Source of the DNA: Arctopsyche grandis
Taxonomy: Eukaryota > Arthropoda > Insecta > Trichoptera > Hydropsychidae
Reading direction: 5' to 3'
Assembly: GCF_051622035.1 (NCBI RefSeq)
Contig: NC_135358.1
Coordinates: 12,902,001-12,966,000 of the forward strand
DNA length: 64,000 nucleotides
Of this stretch, positions 34,201-47,072 are shown piece after piece. The position numbers were made by a program, and so were the translations under genes. The notes beneath the pieces are model-generated. The model was not told where the DNA came from. It did not search any database and saw nothing but the letters and a program-made list of their open reading frames with translations. Positions within the stretch are counted from its first letter, which is position 1. The number at the start of each line of letters is the position of its first letter.

Positions 34201-35931
34201 GAATAAAATTTACAATTGGAATGTAACAAATACATTTACAACACTTGAAACTTTAACTGAAACATACATACATATATACATAGATTAATAAATTTAAATT
34301 GGATGTAATCGTACATACAATTTGATAGAAATAAAGGGAGAGTGGATGGAAATTACAGATTATGAAAAAACAACTGTTTTAAGTATTTTTACCATCAAAG
34401 CGTCATATTTTTGTATGCTTATGAAAAATTTAAAATAACATAATAAGTAAATCCAATTTTTTTGATAAAAATACCATCTTCAATTCTAGTTTACTCAAAA
34501 ACTTCATCTGGTACTAATCAGTAATACCTAATAAACGATGGGTGGAATTTATCTTATCTGCATAATCTCAAACACGAAATTTCGAAATCGTATCACTAAA
34601 TGGACGAAATAATCTTGCAAAATACGCATAGCTTGCAATAATTCTGTTTAGTTTTTTTTTTTATAATAATTTATAGCACATGCTAAAACGATCAGATCTT
34701 GGAAATAAATATTATTTGGCTAAATTATAATTAGAAAATTTCCCTAGACATTCCCTTACCTAGATTAGATTTCTTTCCGATAGCACTGCCACAGATTTTT
34801 TCCTTATCTTGGTCGGTGTCGGAAACGATGTCAGGAGAGGATAATTCTTGAGGTGCATAAGTAAGGGAATGAGGATCGAACGACGGTTGATATATGAATC
34901 CAGGTGGTGGAGGAATACGGTCTTCAGGATCACAAGTAGTTACGGGGTATGACAAAAGAGGTGGTGGATGATAAGTATTTGGTGGAAAGTTTGGGTAAGG
35001 GTTTTGGGGCTGGTTTGCAAAGACCGGGTATGGGTGTAAGGCTCGTTCAGGATAAGGTGGGGTTTTGGGAGGAGAACCTGAACAAAATGAGTTTATCTTA
35101 CTATTCGATAATTACATATGAATTCGATATTAGCAATTGCTACAAAAATTATAAGCCGTTAATACATATATAAGTTTTTAATTTATCGAAATCACAAAAA
35201 AAAGCAACACTGTTTTCAATTGATTAATAATGTTAGTCGAAATTAAAAAAGATTGAACGTGTATCAGGTCACTTATGAAGAAATTCACATAATACACATA
35301 CATACATATAGGAATGCAACTTCAGAAAAGAATAACTCACACTACTAAAAATAAAATGTACATATAATGTTTATTGTTTAATTACTTCAAAAACAAATAT
35401 GTTAATAATTGTACAATTATTTTCACCTCATGAAGGTGAATTTAAAAAATTTGATGAACAGTTTTAAAATGTATAGGAAAATAACGTATGTACATGGAAC
35501 TACACATATTAGTAGCCAATAATTGTAAAAATCTTATGTTTTGAGTACATTTAAGGTCTAACCACACTAGGCGACAGTGCGCTTAATGGAAACTCTTTTT
35601 GAGAGGAGAAAATATTTCCCCTTTACTGATACTAATCGGAATATAAAATACGCTTTAATGAGATAAAAACAGACGGACAAATATGCGTATAATAAATTTA
35701 AATAACAAAAATAAAACTGCTTTATATTATACATATTTTGGATAATGTTATAGCATAAAACCATTAGCTGTTATCAGAAAGAGTACGTATTTATACACAT
35801 AAGTAAATAATAATTTTTCTAGTTCTACATTTTGAATTATATAGCACCACTGTTATTATTTTGTTAGTGTGAATTTATTTGAAGTCACATATTAATGACA
35901 AAATAAAAATTGAAGTTGACTTACCACTCAT
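31224..35931 (-). CDS. DM9-repeat (DUF3421) protein with proline-rich lead, gene E, 252 aa
   Basis: Five minus-strand exons: 35931-35925, 35077-34760, 33328-33126, 31528-31385, 31310-31224; phases agree. The first coding exon is ATG AGT G. Residues 1-60 are Pro/Tyr-rich (PNFPPNTYHPPPLLSYP), followed by an acidic linker with SDTDQDKEK. Two DM9 repeats follow: NYKWVGASCSNC to DQFEVLCQ, and VSWNFCSGGQIP to YEVLVIN, with GRAYH and GRVNH motifs. Introns are much longer than in A and B. It has no signal peptide, so it is likely cytosolic; a lectin or immune role is inferred from the family. A Cys-rich alternative last exon may exist at 31867-31739. GATA-type sites lie 55-120 bp upstream. Confidence 0.88.
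31739..31867 (-). CDS. Candidate alternative last exon of gene E, Cys-rich
   Basis: A good acceptor (TTTTTTACATCTAG) precedes a 42-codon frame. Splicing from the gene E exon ending at 33126 (phase 0) would replace the second DM9 repeat with VIVVDEQESSSCWCCCCCLPC and a short tail. Pro-rich proteins ending in a Cys run resemble CYSTM-type or palmitoylated membrane-anchored proteins. A second frame of the same DNA reads FVLVLLLLLTVL, so chance from a CTG-rich stretch is possible. No transcript evidence was available. Confidence 0.33.
   Translation of the reverse strand, partial: VIVVDEQESSSCWCCCCCLPCCGVVIKLNAFFNSLLSLHIRK
33920..34290. repeat. Unclassified interspersed repeat, copy 1 (in intron of gene E)
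   Basis: Words such as ACAATATGACTGGCTAGATTGG, GATTGAGAATACCTAAAC and AGTTTTTGCATGAGTAAAC recur inverted at 60130-60560. Boundaries and class not determined. Confidence 0.55.
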
Positions 35932-35987
35932 GTTTGCCAGTAAGAAATAAACTAATCGGAGCTTCGTTACCTAAATGTACGTTCACT

Positions 35988-36058
35988 TTTATCTATTGAT
36001 AACAAATAGTAAGTGGAAAAATACAAATGATGTTGTATGGGTGGTTTTATCTTTTGTC
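35988..36058 (-). promoter_or_regulatory. GATA-type sites upstream of gene E
   Basis: TTTTATCTATTGATAAC and, 45 bp further, TTTTATCTTTTG (inverse AGATAAAA) lie about 55-120 bp upstream of the gene E start codon, comparable with genes A and B. Regulation by GATA factors is inferred. Confidence 0.38.
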
Positions 36059-37100
<1,042 letters not shown>

Positions 37101-37738
37101 TTTATGTATGTACATATATGTCCTCGTCAAACTGCTGGTTAGGTTTGGGGGTTTTGTGACTCCAAATCGATCGTTTCTCTATCAGAGTTTGCCAATTTTA
37201 TCTGATCATTGTTGAAACGGTTCCTGAAAATTGGTATTAGATCATTTCCTGTTGTCACAAAATCTGTGTGTATAATTTGTAAAAATTATGCACGGTAATC
37301 TGAAATCTATAGATATCTCTATAGACATCTCTATAATTTCGTGTTTATTATATGTATAAAAATTGTAATAATAATTGTACACAAAAATCTAAAAATAATC
37401 CATAGATGTCTCTATGATTATTATTTATGTACTGATTAATTGTTATATGCTATGTATTCTGATTGTATATGTATTATTGTATTTCTGACCGTTATCGTAT
37501 ACTCGTCGCATTGGAGCGATCTGTAATGACGAGTGTATATTGATTGTAATAATAAAATAAAATAAAATAAAATATATTGCATTACTTTTCATAATAAAAT
37601 TCGAATTAGTCATTTCAAGGTGTGACAATTTATATAATGAAATCATTCCATATTACATATATACAATAAGTGATAGCTTCTAAGTAATCTTATCAGGGTA
37701 CACATCCATTTGTTTGATCACTTGTTAGGAAATTCGGT

Positions 37739-38631
37739 TCAAAATAATTTGAACGAATCAAAATGACTGTAAATATTACATATCTGATAAGGATTTAAAA
37801 AAGCGGTGAATGTAAAAGTAACATATTTAATTATATATCCTGATTTTTCGGCTGAACAGGTTCCGATGCTATAAAATAATAGCAACAAAATTCGATAATT
37901 GCGGCCACAAGACCTAAAAATAAAAAAAAAGCTAGGCATCCACTCGATGGTAATGTAGTAGATATAATGAACCATTGGAATAACTCCGGATGCCACAATC
38001 TTATCATCTTAGTATTGCAGTTATTGAGTTAAGTTTACCTGAAAAGTAATGATGATACAAAAATTGCTTCAAACAAAACAATACGTGTATATAATATATA
38101 TGTATATAATGATTGTTCAAGGTATACCTTGCTCACTAGCAACGATTTGTTTATTCAACACAGGTTTATTATTTAAAACTGCCCGATTTAAAATACCGAA
38201 AGTTGGGGCTGAAAATTTATACCCAAAATATATAAAATTTTGCGAGTTACAAATGAAAGCAAGTTAAATAAAGATTATAAAAAATTCAATATAATTATTC
38301 TATTTAAAATTTTATGAAATTACCCAAAAATATCATCCAAGGTTTCGAGCTAATCAAAAGCATTGACGAGCTGATGAACTGGGACACGGCACCGATCATT
38401 CCAATCGTCTTGTCTTCAAGTTTCAGTTTATGTTTTAATAATTTCACTATTATTATAGTACCTATGCATATATGGACGAAATCAGTAAACATTAATAATG
38501 ATATTGCTACACTTGTTGATTTATATTACCCAAGAATTGAGTTATTCCACGAAATGCGGCAAATATTCCATACTCAACTTCTGTCCACTGAAATTTATGC
38601 CTTAAATACAAATATAAGAGAATCATTTCAG
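37739..38631 (-). pseudogene. PCFT/SLC46-like MFS transporter pseudogene, copy 1
   Basis: Three exon-like pieces on the minus strand: 38631-38324, 38208-38128, 38038-37739. Piece 1 has FQWTEVEYGIFAAFRGITQF, then after a +1 shift FTDFVHICIG, KLKLEDKTIGMIG and ISSKPWMIFLG, the order of PCFT/SLC46 (proton-coupled folate transporter-like) proteins. Piece 2 ends KQIVASEQ and joins GKLNSITAIL in piece 3, where two stops and another shift precede VASGVIPMVHYIYY and IEWMPSFFFIF. At least two frameshifts mean it is dead. The N-terminal half is missing. Splice sites are still recognisable. Confidence 0.6.
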
Positions 38632-39421
38632 CTGAAAAGTATAAAACACTTATGGATGAATGTAGTATTCATAAATGTGTCACTAATGTTGGTATAATTT
38701 TTTTTTTACTTGCTAAGGTTATCGAAGTAGTACTTGGGACAAACACCATTAATATTACATTTCTTCTCTTTTTACCCTCTCTACTTTTAAATAAACATTT
38801 AAATGCTTGAATAGGCAATTTCAAATTGAAAACATTTGGAAGCTTTTCGGAAATATTGACATCTTTTATCTTCCAAATACCGTAAATAAAAGATGTTAGC
38901 TATAATTAAATAGAGATTTTATAAAATAACAGATAATCGTGAAATCTTGATAGTAAAGAAAAAATCCACATACAGACCATGCACACATTCTCATTTTTAA
39001 AAACAATGAAGACGTGACCGATTATGATAACAAATCAGTCAAAATCTTGAGATCGAACATACTTATGATTGCAATACTTAGTATTGATAAAATAAAAATG
39101 ATTAAAATTTACTGGAATTGATGATTGTATGTAATTAAATATGACAAATGAATGCAAAAATCATATATGAAAGTATGAGACAAATAGAGAAAATAGAATT
39201 TAGATACTGTATAGAATAATACGACTCATTAAATAAAATATAGAGTTAGACGAATAAAAAATATTAAAATATACATATACATAGTTACAGCGACAATATA
39301 TTGAGTTGTTGAAATTGAGAAGTATATCATGAATCGGTGATAACAGACAGCTGAATTTGATGAAATCCATTTTATATTTAAAAACTAAATCAATTTATAT
39401 ATTATACTAAAATATAATACT

Positions 39422-39700
39422 GTTACGTATACTAAAAAGAGCCGCCGAGTAGTTGCAATCGGATTAGCCCGAGTAGCATCCCAGAGACTGTGTTACCGTT
39501 ATAATTGGTTTCAAGGATTATATCTAGACTCTAAGTGCATGTAGGCTAAACAATGGCCGCTATTTGGTCCCTTCTCAGAAGTGACGGATACCATGGTACA
39601 GTGGGACCAAATGTCGTGGGAATACATATCCGAGTACGTGACCATAACAATAGGTAAACAAATCAGACGTCGAAGATGTCCTGAGAGACCTGCCCCTTAT
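39422..39700. other. Possible old LTR-like sequence (duplicated at 42942-43220)
   Basis: A GC-richer block beginning TGTTACGTATAC and containing a TATAAGG box near its right end resembles the start of Gypsy-type LTRs. No partner LTR or internal region was found. Assignment is weak. Confidence 0.22.
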
Positions 39701-40266
39701 AAGGCGGTAAATTTGAATTTTTAATATTTATGTATACGAATTTTATTAAAATAAAATATATTCTTTCTATAAAAGTCACGATTTTAACTATGGCAATGAT
39801 CATAAAAATGAAAACTCACAGTTCTGTATTGGTTAATGGAATAGCCTGTTCAATTGAGCTGTTTGCCATGACTTTAAGAAGTACTCGAATAGTCGAATGC
39901 GGGATAAAATAAAAAATGTTAAAACATTTTGTCAAAATGATAACAATAAAAAAGATGATTTATGTGGTTGATAAGAATCAACGTTAAATGTAATTTGAGT
40001 GTTACGTTTAACTATGTATGTACTTATGTGTGTACAATACATACCATATTCATATGACATACAATATAATTTAATAAAACTATCAATTCAATTCAACAAA
40101 AAAGAAATATTTTGTATGCCTATCAGTATATTCGAATCAAACTATGTTTACTAAATTAGTTACTTTATTGTCGAATGTATATCAAATTTGTTTGTCAAGC
40201 TTTACCTTCAAGTGATTTCACATTGCTGCACTTAGGCTGACATAGTTTTATATCGAGTTTTAAATT

Positions 40267-40651
40267 ATGTTCTGGCGGACAAAAAAGGATTTAAAAAATG
40301 ATAGTGGTGTGAGATTCTTATTCCTAATGGAAAGTGCAATAAGGTGGATATTTTGCACTAAAAGAATACAAGTCACTCAAAATGGCATAAAATATGTAAA
40401 CATACTTTATAAAACCTATGCAATTATTATGGGCATGATTATAATTCCATCATTTCATATATATAATATTTTTGTTGCCTTAAATATATCAAAAATTTTA
40501 TTGATCGTTGTTTGGGGGTGGAGGTTGACTTATTTTTTCAATTATATTTGTATGATGATTTTAAATTTGTTTGGTTTATCAACACTATCAATTTATATAT
40601 TCAATATATTCATAGACGTCGATTTTAAATTGAATCTTAAGAATATCCAAA
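40267..40651 (+). pseudogene. Truncated gustatory receptor (5' part of exon 1)
   Basis: The first 128 codons are the same as the intact receptor at 43788 except for one Asp/Glu change (IFIDVDF against IFIEVDF). The duplication breakpoint cuts exon 1 after KNIQ, and the frame ends three codons later. Only about three transmembrane segments remain, so no working receptor is possible. Its upstream region equals that of the intact gene, so it may still be transcribed. Confidence 0.88.
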
Positions 40652-41258
40652 CTGCTGGTTAGGTTTGGGGGTTTTGTGACTCCAAATCGATCGTTTCTCT
40701 ATCAGAGTTTGCCAATTTTATCTGATCATTGTTGAAACGGTTCCTGAAAATTGGTATTAGATCATTTCCTGTTGTCACAAAATCTGTGTGTATAATTTGT
40801 AAAAATTATGCACGGTAATCTGAAATCTATAGATATCTCTATAGACATCTCTATAATTTCGTGTTTATTATATGTATAAAAATTGTAATAATAATTGTAC
40901 ACAAAAATCTAAAAATAATCCATAGATGTCTCTATGATTATTATTTATGTACTGATTAATTGTTATATGCTATGTATTCTGATTGTATATGTATTATTGT
41001 ATTTCTGACCGTTATCGTATACTCGTCGCATTGGAGCGATCTGTAATGACGAGTGTATATTGATTGTAATAATAAAATAAAATAAAATAAAATATATTGC
41101 ATTACTTTTCATAATAAAATTCGAATTAGTCATTTCAAGGTGTGACAATTTATATAATGAAATCATTCCATATTACATATATACAATAAGTGATAGCTTC
41201 TAAGTAATCTTATCAGGGTACACATCCATTTGTTTGATCACTTGTTAGGAAATTCGGT

Positions 41259-42151
41259 TCAAAATAATTTGAACGAATCAAAATGACTGTAAATATTACA
41301 TATCTGATAAGGATTTAAAAAAGCGGTGAATGTAAAAGTAACATATTTAATTATATATCCTGATTTTTCGGCTGAACAGGTTCCGATGCTATAAAATAAT
41401 AGCAACAAAATTCGATAATTGCGGCCACAAGACCTAAAAATAAAAAAAAAGCTAGGCATCCACTCGATGGTAATGTAGTAGATATAATGAACCATTGGAA
41501 TAACTCCGGATGCCACAATCTTATCATCTTAGTATTGCAGTTATTGAGTTAAGTTTACCTGAAAAGTAATGATGATACAAAAATTGCTTCAAACAAAACA
41601 ATACGTGTATATAATATATATGTATATAATGATTGTTCAAGGTATACCTTGCTCACTAGCAACGATTTGTTTATTCAACACAGGTTTATTATTTAAAACT
41701 GCCCGATTTAAAATACCGAAAGTTGGGGCTGAAAATTTATACCCAAAATATATAAAATTTTGCGAGTTACAAATGAAAGCAAGTTAAATAAAGATTATAA
41801 AAAATTCAATATAATTATTCTATTTAAAATTTTATGAAATTACCCAAAAATATCATCCAAGGTTTCGAGCTAATCAAAAGCATTGACGAGCTGATGAACT
41901 GGGACACGGCACCGATCATTCCAATCGTCTTGTCTTCAAGTTTCAGTTTATGTTTTAATAATTTCACTATTATTATAGTACCTATGCATATATGGACGAA
42001 ATCAGTAAACATTAATAATGATATTGCTACACTTGTTGATTTATATTACCCAAGAATTGAGTTATTCCACGAAATGCGGCAAATATTCCATACTCAACTT
42101 CTGTCCACTGAAATTTATGCCTTAAATACAAATATAAGAGAATCATTTCAG
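41259..42151 (-). pseudogene. PCFT/SLC46-like MFS transporter pseudogene, copy 2
   Basis: No difference from the copy at 37739-38631 was seen, including the frameshifts, so the gene was already broken before the block was duplicated. Pieces: 42151-41844, 41728-41648, 41558-41259. Confidence 0.6.
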
Positions 42152-42941
42152 CTGAAAAGTATAAAACACTTATGGATGAATGTAGTATTCATAAATGTGT
42201 CACTAATGTTGGTATAATTTTTTTTTTACTTGCTAAGGTTATCGAAGTAGTACTTGGGACAAACACCATTAATATTACATTTCTTCTCTTTTTACCCTCT
42301 CTACTTTTAAATAAACATTTAAATGCTTGAATAGGCAATTTCAAATTGAAAACATTTGGAAGCTTTTCGGAAATATTGACATCTTTTATCTTCCAAATAC
42401 CGTAAATAAAAGATGTTAGCTATAATTAAATAGAGATTTTATAAAATAACAGATAATCGTGAAATCTTGATAGTAAAGAAAAAATCCACATACAGACCAT
42501 GCACACATTCTCATTTTTAAAAACAATGAAGACGTGACCGATTATGATAACAAATCAGTCAAAATCTTGAGATCGAACATACTTATGATTGCAATACTTA
42601 GTATTGATAAAATAAAAATGATTAAAATTTACTGGAATTGATGATTGTATGTAATTAAATATGACAAATGAATGCAAAAATCATATATGAAAGTATGAGA
42701 CAAATAGAGAAAATAGAATTTAGATACTGTATAGAATAATACGACTCATTAAATAAAATATAGAGTTAGACGAATAAAAAATATTAAAATATACATATAC
42801 ATAGTTACAGCGACAATATATTGAGTTGTTGAAATTGAGAAGTATATCATGAATCGGTGATAACAGACAGCTGAATTTGATGAAATCCATTTTATATTTA
42901 AAAACTAAATCAATTTATATATTATACTAAAATATAATACT

Positions 42942-43220
42942 GTTACGTATACTAAAAAGAGCCGCCGAGTAGTTGCAATCGGATTAGCCCGAGTAGCATC
43001 CCAGAGACTGTGTTACCGTTATAATTGGTTTCAAGGATTATATCTAGACTCTAAGTGCATGTAGGCTAAACAATGGCCGCTATTTGGTCCCTTCTCAGAA
43101 GTGACGGATACCATGGTACAGTGGGACCAAATGTCGTGGGAATACATATCCGAGTACGTGACCATAACAATAGGTAAACAAATCAGACGTCGAAGATGTC
43201 CTGAGAGACCTGCCCCTTAT
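42942..43220. other. Possible old LTR-like sequence, duplicate
   Basis: Second copy of the block at 39422-39700, carried along by the duplication; same weak assignment. Confidence 0.22.
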
Positions 43221-43787
43221 AAGGCGGTAAATTTGAATTTTTAATATTTATGTATACGAATTTTATTAAAATAAAATATATTCTTTCTATAAAAGTCACG
43301 ATTTTAACTATGGCAATGATCATAAAAATGAAAACTCACAGTTCTGTATTGGTTAATGGAATAGCCTGTTCAATTGAGCTGTTTGCCATGACTTTAAGAA
43401 GTACTCGAATAGTCGAATGCGGGATAAAATAAAAAATGTTAAAACATTTTGTCAAAATGATAACAATAAAAAAGATGATTTATGTGTGTTGATAAGAATC
43501 AACGTTAAATGTAATTTGAGTGTTACGTTTAACTATGTATGTACTTATGTGTGTACAATACATACCATATTCATATGACATACAATATAATTTAATAAAA
43601 CTATCAATTCAATTCAACAAAAAAGAAATATTTTGTATGCCTATCAGTATATTCGAATCAAACTATGTTTACTAAATTAGTTACTTTATTGTCGAATGTA
43701 TATCAAATTTGTTTGTCAAGCTTTACCTTCAAGTGATTTCACATTGCTGCACTTAGGCTGACATAGTTTTATATCGAGTTTTAAATT

Positions 43788-46735
43788 ATGTTCTGGCGGA
43801 CAAAAAAGGATTTAAAAAATGATAGTGGTGTGAGATTCTTATTCCTAATGGAAAGTGCAATAAGGTGGATATTTTGCACTAAAAGAATACAAGTCACTCA
43901 AAATGGCATAAAATATGTAAACATACTTTATAAAACCTATGCAATTATTATGGGCATGATTATAATTCCATCATTTCATATATATAATATTTTTGTTGCC
44001 TTAAATATATCAAAAATTTTATTGATCGTTGTTTGGGGGTGGAGGTTGACTTATTTTTTCAATTATATTTGTATGATGATTTTAAATTTGTTTGGTTTAT
44101 CAACACTATCAATTTATATATTCAATATATTCATAGAAGTCGATTTTAAATTGAATCTTAAGAATATCCAAAATAAGGATATGAAGAAACGCATTATTTT
44201 GATTCATTTGGTCTATATTGCTGTCAGGTTTTGTATCGAAATGTATGAATTTTTTTGTATCGGATTTACCTTTCGACTTGTCATATTTAGTATAATGGTT
44301 ATAACTGAAGAGATAGATATATTACATTTTATTGTTGAATCGAACGAAGCGAATCATAGGCTTCGAATATTAAACGATATTATCAAAAATATTGGAGAAA
44401 AAATGAAAAATAAAAATTCTAAAGTGGATTTTCAACTGCAAGATACGATTCTTACTAGAACTCTATCTCACAAATATAAAAAATATTACAAACTATCTAA
44501 TCAAAAGACTGAAGACATTATGGTGATTTTTTACAAAATATCTTTTATTTTTGATGCTATTAATTCATCATATTATATCCAGGTATTGTATAGAATTGAA
44601 TTAAAACCAAACTATTATATATTTCATCATTATTATGATAAACATGGTGGAATTTTACAGATATTTATAAATACAACATTATTTTTTTTACATTCACTGT
44701 CAATCTCACTGATGTATGCTTCAAATTATTTTACTAAAAATGTAAGTATTATATGTACATATTTACAAGTATATATTTACACAAAATAGTAGAACATAAT
44801 CAATTATCTTTTTAGACACTAAAATGGTTTTCATATTTTTTAATTGAAAATTTCATAAATATTATTCGATTAAGCATTTGTGCTACCATGGTAGAAATAA
44901 TAGAAACAGAGGCAAATAAAACCAGTATTTTGATGCACAAATATCTTTTAGTTTCAGAAAAAGGTATGTATGTATATCATTGTAAATATGTTATACTAAA
45001 AACAGAATATAATAAGGTGACGATATTTCCCAGGACTCAAAACGGGACACTCCGCAAAAAAATTAAACCATTATATAATACATACATCGATACTCATGCA
45101 TCGTAGACAGATTTTTTTTTCTGAACTGTGTAAAATTAACAAATAAAATAGCAAGTAATTTTCCAAAAAGATATTCGTGGTTTCTTTTAATTGCAAAAAT
45201 TATGTGCAACTAAAAAGTTTGATTTCTTCTTTTGTAATAACGTTCTGGTGAATATTAAATAACTAGTGTTACGCCCGTTGAAATTTCAATGCGTGCTTTC
45301 GGATTGATACATGATTTTAGATAAAGTTACAATATGAATAGTAATAACACTGAGCAACAAAAGAAATTACCAGAGCGTAGACAAACAATCTTTACTAAGT
45401 TTGACCCATTGAATTCGAATATGATAATGATTTTTATTGGTTAGTGACTGTTTACGAGATATGAGCGTTTAAAAAAATGCGCGATTTTTACAGTTTTTTG
45501 GCTTTTACGGTCTTTAACTCAAAATCTAGTATTGTTGTGATCAAAGTGAGTATTGGAATCAATAGTCAGATGTTTTTTTCTATTGATTGTGATTTTTTAT
45601 TGTTTTAAAATACTTATAATTAATTGTATAGCGAATTTTAAAAGTCATTTTAAAGATTGGTTAGTCTTCGCTCTGGTAACTCAAAAACGTGATTTTTTGT
45701 TGCTCAGTGTAATTATTCGAAATCGGAACTGAAACAGAAATCGGGAATCGGTTATGCCAATTAAATTATGCAATAAAAAATAATAATAAAATTATAAAAC
45801 CCGAAGTCAACATCGAAGTCGAAATCGAAATCGGGAATCGAATAATATGAAAAGTACGTATTTTTACATCGCGTGACGTAAGCAAAAAGATTTATGAACT
45901 ATGTATGTATGTTTAATTTACAAAACAAACCCTCGGTCATTGACCTCGCAACCTTGAATATTATAAAGGGAACTAATTATTTGGTAGGTTAAAAATAACT
46001 AAAATGATCAGTTAAATAATATAAATGATCAGTAAATATTCATTTTTATAATATAAATGATCAGTAAATAACAATTTTTCGATCAGTAATTAATTAAATA
46101 AGTGATCAGATAAATAATATAAATGATAAGTACTTAAAAGTTATTTAAAAATAATCTTTTGATGAAAATAGTATAACAACGCGATTTTTTGTTTTCAAAA
46201 ACATAAAATGAATCATTTTACAAAATATTTAAATGTTATTTTAAAATAAATATATTCTATGTATGTAATATATTTGTATAATAATATTTGTTTTTGGAAA
46301 AAAATTAAATTGAAAAACAAGGACAGAACGGGATAAATAAAACAATTTTACGAAAACAACGGGACGAACGCAAAGCACGAGAAACACTGTCCTGGCTAAA
46401 ACGGGACGTATGGTCACCCTAATCATTAATTATATGAACTACAAATTAAACAAGAGTATCGCCCTCAGGCGATAAAAATGATAAAACATAATTTTTTGAG
46501 TTGTAACTTTTTACGCTGGGGGTGATGTATATTGTTCATACACATATGTTTATATTATTTTTATTTATTTTTCTCAGATTTCACAAGTTTAGAAAAATTT
46601 ACAAGGTTGCTTCAGTTCAAGAAGTTTGGCATAAAAGGAAATTTATTTTTTAATATGAATTATCGAATGATTTTTACGTTATTCTCGATGATTGTTTCAT
46701 ACACTTTGCTTTTCATGCAATTGAAATTGGATTAA
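43788..46735 (+). CDS. Gustatory receptor 1 (7TM), 393 aa
   Basis: Four exons: 43788-44582, 44661-44741, 44816-44963, 46578-46735; intron phases 0, 0, 1. Start MFWRTKKDLK. The protein is hydrophobic with about seven membrane segments, an intracellular loop with EEIDILHFIVESNEANHRL, and a last segment with SYTLLFMQL, a variant of the gustatory-receptor signature TYhhhhhQF. Such proteins are ligand-gated cation channels in taste neurons with inverted topology (N-terminus inside). The ligand cannot be told. Exon 1 and upstream DNA are duplicated at 40267. Intron 3 (1.6 kb) is swollen by nested MITEs (45014-46423). Confidence 0.88.
45014..46423. mobile_element. DNA transposon-like element with AGGTGACCAT ends, in intron 3 of receptor 1
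   Basis: The left end reads AAGGTGACGATATTTCCCAG and ACTCAAAACGGGACA; the right end, read inward, AGGGTGACCATACGTCCCG and TTTTAGCCAGGACAG. The shared GGTGAC and AACGGGAC words mark imperfect inverted ends. The interior contains another MITE (45348-45709), a degenerate GAAATCGGGAATCG repeat (45720-45850) and ATGATCAGTAAATAA-type repeats (45990-46135). No transposase seen. Same end family as 58829-59245. Confidence 0.55.
45348..45709. mobile_element. MITE with CACTGAGCAAC ends, copy 3 (both ends present)
   Basis: It begins CACTGAGCAACAAAA and ends TTTTTTGTTGCTCAGTG. The inverted ends extend to about 55 bp (ACCAGAGCG, TCTTTA), though the left one has lost about 20 bp. Flanking TA-rich sequence does not give a clear target duplication. 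It lies nested in the element at 45014-46423, in opposite orientation to copies 1 and 2. Confidence 0.8.
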
Positions 46736-47072
46736 GTATTTCTAACCACTGTCATAATATTTATTCAAAATGGGTATGCGTATACATATTTGTAATATAA
46801 GTAAATAAACCCATAATGAATTTGATGTGGTTCAGAATTATTATCATTAATATTTATAAGTATTGTCTATTGTAACACTGTATGTACTTTATTCACTAAA
46901 CTATTGTTTGTTGATCGATTTAGTGATACTATGTGGCTAAGTGAATTAATATGGTCACTGCTTACATATGATTTAGCTGTAATATATTAAAAAGACCTAC
47001 ACATTAAAATTTTATTCACATTCTTTAGGAACTGAACATCTATCATTTTTTTCTTTGCGGTTGATTTTAATA

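Larger units (their letters stand above)
37132..40651. repeat. Tandem duplication, copy 1 (3520 bp)
   Basis: Identical to 40652-44172 except for two differences I could find: one base at about 40619 (GAC against GAA) and a one-base indel near 39966. The breakpoints share CAAA (37128-37131, 40648-40651, 44169-44172). The copy holds an MFS pseudogene, a receptor promoter region and a truncated receptor exon. Confidence 0.95.
40652..44172. repeat. Tandem duplication, copy 2 (3521 bp)
   Basis: See copy 1 (37132-40651). This copy runs at its right end into the intact receptor gene, so the ancestral order is preserved here on the right, while copy 1 preserves the left junction. Confidence 0.95.

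Noticed and set aside
38314-38697. 127-codon plus-strand ORF, present again at 41834-42217
   Set aside because: It is antisense to the PCFT/SLC46-like pseudogene, whose minus-strand reading has family motifs; its doubling is due only to the tandem duplication.
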